Positions 60,701 to 64,000 of a stretch of 64,000 bases of DNA are shown in pieces. The position numbers and the translations under genes were made by a program. The notes under the pieces are model-generated. The model was not told where the DNA came from, did not search any database, and saw only the letters and a list, made by a program, of their open reading frames with translations. Within the stretch, counting starts at the first letter, position 1. Every line of letters begins with the position of its first letter. The DNA comes from Hyphomicrobiales bacterium (lineage in GTDB: Bacteria > Pseudomonadota > Alphaproteobacteria > Rhizobiales > Beijerinckiaceae). Where the stretch lies: positions 29,482 to 93,481 of the forward strand of contig SEEM01000010.1 in NCBI GenBank assembly GCA_004144595.1, given 5' to 3'.

Positions 60701-61255
60701 CTGAAGCGCCTGCGCGTGCAGCGCTATGCCGATTTCGCCCAGACCGTGCGCGCCAACGGCACCGGCGTCGGCAAGGTCGCGGTCTCCGTGATCGACAAGT
60801 CGGAGCGACGTACCAAGTCCGGCTCCAAGATGGGCATCGTCAACCTGTCCGATCCGAGCGGTCAGTTCGAGGCTATTCTGTTCTCGGAGGGGTTGATGCG
60901 CCTCCGCGATCTGCTCGAGCCGGGCAGGGCGCTCGTGCTGCGCCTGTCGGCCGTGCTCGACGGCGAAGAGGTGCGGCCGCGCATCGAGGATGCGGAGGTG
61001 CTCGACGATCTCGCCGCGCGCCAGAAGCAGGATCTCGTCGTCTACCTGCGCGACGACAAGGCGGTCGCCTCGATCGCCGAGCGGATTCGCCCGCGCGAGG
61101 CCGTTCGCGCCGAGGGCAAGGTCTCGATCGTGATGATCATCGACGACGGCGCCCAGGAGGTCGAGATCGAGCTGCCCGGCAAGTTCCCGGTCAACCAGCA
61201 GATCGCCAACGCCGTGCGCGCCGCGCCCGGCGTGGTCGATGTCAGGCTGCAATAG
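57782..61255 (+). CDS. dnaE: DNA polymerase III subunit alpha (DnaE1 type)
   Basis: PHP domain [99 protein letters not shown]. Confidence 0.96.
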   Translation: MGREAGEARVLQEIGFVHLHVHSSYSLLEGAMTIATLAKMAAADGQPALALTDTDNLFGGLEFSEKLAGSGLQPIVGVQLSIDFADEGEGGRKPALLQRLPHIVLLAMDEGGYGNLMKLVSEAALATGGSGQPITTIERLAAYNNGLIALTGGQGGPVDVALRGGQLPQAASRLSTLADIYGDRLYVEIQRHGADGEAAREAHLLRLAYDSDLPIVATNEPFFAKPGDFDAHDALLAVAEGRLVSDGTRRRVTPEHYFASRAEMKKRFADLPEALANTVEIAMRCHWRVTTRKPILPRFGEEGRDEAEELQEQARAGLSQRLAKHGPAEGYTVETYEKRLEFELSIITRMQFPGYFLIVADFIKWAKNQDIPVGPGRGSGAGSLVAYALTITDVDPLRFGLLFERFLNPDRVSMPDFDIDFCQNRREEVIDYVKRHYGQERVAQIITFGTLLARGVLRDVGRVLEMPYGQVDKLTKLVPQNPAKPISLKDAIEGEPKLQQAAEEEPIVARLLEIGQKLEGLHRHASTHAAGVVIGDRPLEQLVALSVDSRTGMRVTQFNMKWVEQAGLVKFDFLGLKTLTTLTTAVRLIKQRDIDIDLADLPFDDPTTYAMLARGETVGVFQVESVGMRKALVEMKADRIEDLIALVALYRPGPMDNIPTYCRRKLGLEDPTYLHPGMEPWLRETHGIIVYQEQVMQVAQALSGYSLGEADLLRRAMGKKIKAEMDAQRDRFVKGAIDGGIKKEIASEIFDLLAKFADYGFNKSHAAAYAIVAFQTAYLKANYPVEFLAASMTLDMGNTDKLSEFRRDAERLGIKVERPAINQSGVEFDVADGKIFYALGAIKGVGTAAVESLVAARQAAGPFRDLADLARRIDTRLVNRRTLEALIAAGALDELEADRARAVAALDGMLALSNRTRDEAAAGQFDLLSGGVVQEAFRIPQVEPWAPAEKLKREHEAVGFFLSGHPLDDYEHVLKRLRVQRYADFAQTVRANGTGVGKVAVSVIDKSERRTKSGSKMGIVNLSDPSGQFEAILFSEGLMRLRDLLEPGRALVLRLSAVLDGEEVRPRIEDAEVLDDLAARQKQDLVVYLRDDKAVASIAERIRPREAVRAEGKVSIVMIIDDGAQEVEIELPGKFPVNQQIANAVRAAPGVVDVRLQ

Positions 61256-61266
61256 GAGCAATCCCT

Positions 61267-61893
61267 ATGGCCGACGACCAAACCGTCCTGCTCGTCGTCG
61301 ACGTCCAGAACGATTTCTGTCCGGGCGGCAGTCTTGCGGTGCCGGATGGCGATGCGGTCGTGCCTCTCGTCAATGCGCTCGGGCGCCGCTTCCGCCATGT
61401 CGTGCTGACGCAGGATTGGCATCCGGCGGGCCATGCCTCCTTCGCCTCCAGCCATCCCGGCCGCAAGCCCTTCGAGACGATCGAGCTGGCCTATGGCCCG
61501 CAGGTGCTCTGGCCCGACCATTGCGTGCAGGGTACGCAAGGGGCCGCCTTTCATCCCGGTCTCGACCTGCCCCATGCCGAGGCGGTGGTCCGGAAGGGAT
61601 ATCGCGTGGGCATCGACAGCTATTCCGGCTTCGTGGAGGCCGATCGCCGAACCCGGACCGGGCTCGAAGGCTACCTGCGCGAGCGCGATATCACGAAGGT
61701 CGTCATCGCCGGCCTCGCCACCGATTTCTGCGTGAACTGGACGGCGCAGGATGCCGCCCGCGCCGGCTTCGAGACCATCGTCGTCGCGGATGCCTGCCGC
61801 GCTATCGATCTCGACGGCTCGCTCGACCGCGCCTGGGCCGAGATGGCGGCGGCCGGGATCGAGCGCGTGACCGCCGCGACCTTGACGGTCTGA
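61267..61893 (+). CDS. pncA: Nicotinamidase
   Basis: LLVVDVQNDFCPGGSLAVPDGDAVVPLVN; DWHPAGHASFASSHPGRKPFE; GLATDFCVNWTAQDAARAGFETIVV. Confidence 0.95.
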   Translation: MADDQTVLLVVDVQNDFCPGGSLAVPDGDAVVPLVNALGRRFRHVVLTQDWHPAGHASFASSHPGRKPFETIELAYGPQVLWPDHCVQGTQGAAFHPGLDLPHAEAVVRKGYRVGIDSYSGFVEADRRTRTGLEGYLRERDITKVVIAGLATDFCVNWTAQDAARAGFETIVVADACRAIDLDGSLDRAWAEMAAAGIERVTAATLTV

Positions 61894-61908
61894 CGAAGAG
61901 GCACGACC

Positions 61909-63063
61909 TCAGGCCGCAGGCTTCATCTGGGCCTGGACGCGGTCGCGGCCGAGCCGTTTGGCGCGGTAGAGCGCCTCATCGGCCTCGACCAGAAGGTCGT
62001 CGAGCTCGCGCCCGCCAAGCTCGGCCTCGGCCACGCCGATGCTGAGTGTCGGCTGCAGCCTGGTCTCGGCGAGATCGGCGAGCTTGTCGCGAAAGGCGTG
62101 GCGGATGCGCTCCGCCACGCGGACCGCTTCGCGGACGCCGACATCGGGCAGGATGATCGCGAACTCGTCGCCCCCTTGCCGGGCAAGAATGTCGGTGCTG
62201 CGCACCTGGTCCCGCACCGCCTCCGCGAACAGGCGCAGGGTCCGGTCTCCGGCCGCATGGCCGAGCGTGTCGTTGAGATTCTTGAAGTGGTCGATATCGA
62301 CGAGCAGGAGCGCGGCCCGCCTTTCGCCATGCGACTGCTGCCCCAGCCATTGTTCGAGGCCGGAGCGGTTCATCGCTCCGGTCAGCGGGTCGCGCCGGGC
62401 CAATGTCGCCAGCATCCGGTTGCTGCGCTCGGCCGCGAGCAGCAGCAGGGCCTGGCCTCTCAGGATGACGAACGCCACGCCGGTCGCCGCGAGCCAGCCG
62501 GTCGCTCCCGGATCCACCGGGAACAGCGTCGTGCCGACCTGGTCCAGCGCCGCGAGCGTGATGCGGCCGGCATAGATCACCACCGTCGGCGCAAACAGGG
62601 CAGCGAGCAGCCAGGCCGAGCGCAGCTTCTCCTGCCAGCCGAGCCGCACGGCTTCGCGGACGATGGCCGCGTCGCAGAGCGCCATGACCGTGGCCACGAC
62701 CATGACGCGCGTCGCATAGCCTTCCGCTCCGGGCGAGAGCGCGAGCAGGGTCCAGGTGCCCAGCAGCACCACGCCGAATCCGAACCAGTCGAGGCCGCGG
62801 CCGGCGAAATTGCGGATGCCGAAGAGCAGCAGCAGGCAGCCCGCAAGCATGATGGTGTTGGCGAATTCGATCGAGACGATGTCGGGGACCGTGCCGCGGA
62901 AGGCCGCGCCGAGCAGGCCTGTCCCGATGCACAGGCTGCTGACGCCCCACCAGACCGGGCTGCGGGTGAAGCGGCCGGTCGCGAAGGTCATCAATTGCAT
63001 CGCGCCGATGATGAAGCAGGTCAGCGCGCCAGTGACGAAGATCGTTCTCAGGTCGAGGGTCAC
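61909..63063 (-). CDS. Membrane diguanylate cyclase (GGDEF) with canonical I-site
   Basis: Hydrophobic multi-TM N-terminus; RDPLTGAMNRSGLEQWL; RSTDILARQGGDEFAIILPD (RxxD-N5-GGDEF). Confidence 0.93.
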   Translation of the reverse strand: MTLDLRTIFVTGALTCFIIGAMQLMTFATGRFTRSPVWWGVSSLCIGTGLLGAAFRGTVPDIVSIEFANTIMLAGCLLLLFGIRNFAGRGLDWFGFGVVLLGTWTLLALSPGAEGYATRVMVVATVMALCDAAIVREAVRLGWQEKLRSAWLLAALFAPTVVIYAGRITLAALDQVGTTLFPVDPGATGWLAATGVAFVILRGQALLLLAAERSNRMLATLARRDPLTGAMNRSGLEQWLGQQSHGERRAALLLVDIDHFKNLNDTLGHAAGDRTLRLFAEAVRDQVRSTDILARQGGDEFAIILPDVGVREAVRVAERIRHAFRDKLADLAETRLQPTLSIGVAEAELGGRELDDLLVEADEALYRAKRLGRDRVQAQMKPAA

Positions 63064-63269
63064 GCCGATGCCGACCTCTCCCGCTCGCTTCGGCGAGACG
63101 GCCTGGCAGGGACTGCCTCAGCCCGCATCGAACGCGGAGCCGCCCGGCGCGGCCGGGCATACCCCTGCGTTCCGGGTTGTTCGGCCCGGCTGCACGCGCT
63201 AGGCAGGTGGCGGCGGGGGGGAGAGCATCTTGGCATGCTTGAGAACATGATAGCTTGAGGATATTCCCC

Positions 63270-63662
63270 ATGAACTTTTATAAGTCGTTGATGGCCGTCT
63301 CTGCGGTCGCATTTTTGGGCTCGGTTGCCCCGTCTTTTGCTCAGACGCAGGCCGACCAGCTCAAGGTCGCCTATCAGGCCGCCCGCAATCAGCTCGGCAT
63401 CCTCGGCTATTGTGCCGACAAGGGTTACACCGACGCCGCCGCTGCCGACGTCCAGAAGAAGCTGGTCGCGATGATTCCGGCCCCCTCGGATCTCAGCGGC
63501 GGCGATGCCGCCGAGGCGGCGGGTCGCAAGGGCACGATCTCGGCCATGGGGATGGAGCAGGATATCGAGACGATCGCCAAGGCACAGAACGGCACGCCTG
63601 CGGCCTTCTGCAAGCAGATCGGTGACCTCGTGAAGCAGATGGGCGCCAAGCTGCCGCAGTAA
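63270..63662 (+). CDS. Small secreted alpha-helical protein; family recalled as annotated 'pore-forming ESAT-6 family' in Rhizobiales (tentative)
   Basis: MNFYKSLMAVSAVAFLGSVAPSFAQ signal; AARNQLGILGYCADKGYTDAAAADVQKKLVAMIPAPSDLSGGDAAEAAGRKGTISAMG. Confidence 0.75.
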   Translation: MNFYKSLMAVSAVAFLGSVAPSFAQTQADQLKVAYQAARNQLGILGYCADKGYTDAAAADVQKKLVAMIPAPSDLSGGDAAEAAGRKGTISAMGMEQDIETIAKAQNGTPAAFCKQIGDLVKQMGAKLPQ

Positions 63663-63704
63663 GGCGAGGCGGCCCGGGCAATTGTCCGGAGGCTCGTGCT
63701 TCGA

Positions 63705-63808
63705 AAAAAATCGCTCCGTCGTCCCGGACGGAGCAAAAATTCGGGATCCATCGTCAAGCGCAGCGCCTTTCGATGGGTCCCGGGGCAAACGCAGGATGAC
63801 GGCGCGTT
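63705..63808. repeat. Intergenic palindromic element (GCTCCGTC-gtcccg-GACGGAGC and GGGATCCATCG...CGATGGGTCCCGG)
   Basis: Perfect hairpin 63713-63734 followed by a second imperfect inverted repeat. Confidence 0.65.
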
Positions 63809-64000
63809 TTGTCCCGAGGGCAGCGGGCAATTTCCCGCAAAGCCGGCATTTCTCGGCCGTGTCGGCTTGCAATGCTGCGCCATCCCCTGTAAGGCGCAGC
63901 CCATCCCACATGGAGCGCATCGCCTCGGTTTCCCGAGGCGTTCCGGTGACGTGGCAGCTCATGCCTTGTTCATTCGCGCTCCAGAGGCTCAACCGGAAGG

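Noticed and set aside
57782-61255. DnaE2/ImuB mutasome cassette suggested by the adjacent SOS boxes
   Set aside because: Protein has DnaE1-type N-terminus and length, and no imuA/imuB genes flank it
59764-61266. N-terminal extension of the pncA ORF
   Set aside because: Out-of-frame shadow of dnaE; PncA begins at 61267 (MADDQTVLLVVDVQNDF)
1-64000. CRISPR arrays, phage, integron or toxin-antitoxin/defence islands
   Set aside because: No regularly spaced direct repeats, cas, integrase, transposase or known defence proteins seen; the gene content is core housekeeping

Overview
The window is a high-GC alphaproteobacterial chromosome segment, probably Hyphomicrobiales and possibly Bosea-like (inferred from protein character only). 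It is mostly housekeeping DNA: nuoF(partial)-G-H-[78 aa ORF]-I-J-K-L-M-N, birA, RNase J, mce, ridA, two cyclophilins flanking a secreted protein, queA, der, purF, cvpA, radA, alr, dnaB, the rpsF-rpsR-DUF2232-rplI operon, fabD-fabG-acpP-fabF-mltG-yicC-gmk, rsmA-pdxA-lptD-lptG-lptF, pepA, holC, a lone MCE/MlaD protein, an ABC-F ATPase, coaD, proS, lolC-lolD, dnaE, pncA and a GGDEF protein. No rRNA, tRNA, CRISPR or transposase gene was recognised. The most striking signal is at about 57.49-57.66 kb. A 36-aa single-TM ORF with a perfect AGGAGG sits behind a sigma70-like promoter. That promoter carries two GAAC-N7-GAAC motifs, which is the reverse complement of the alphaproteobacterial LexA box GTTC-N7-GTTC. 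The four GAAC half-sites are spaced 11/10/11 bp. This looks like an unannotated SOS-induced small membrane protein, analogous to Caulobacter SidA, immediately upstream of dnaE. Other points of interest are: several intergenic palindromic repeat families with compensatory stem changes; an ATTTTC...ACCGGTTCGC...AAATGCGAT repeat upstream of two minus-strand genes, one at a lptD-pdxA junction lacking surA; a perfect 20-bp palindrome upstream of dnaB; a His-rich insert in NuoL; and a possible short transcript with a strong terminator near 15.0 kb.
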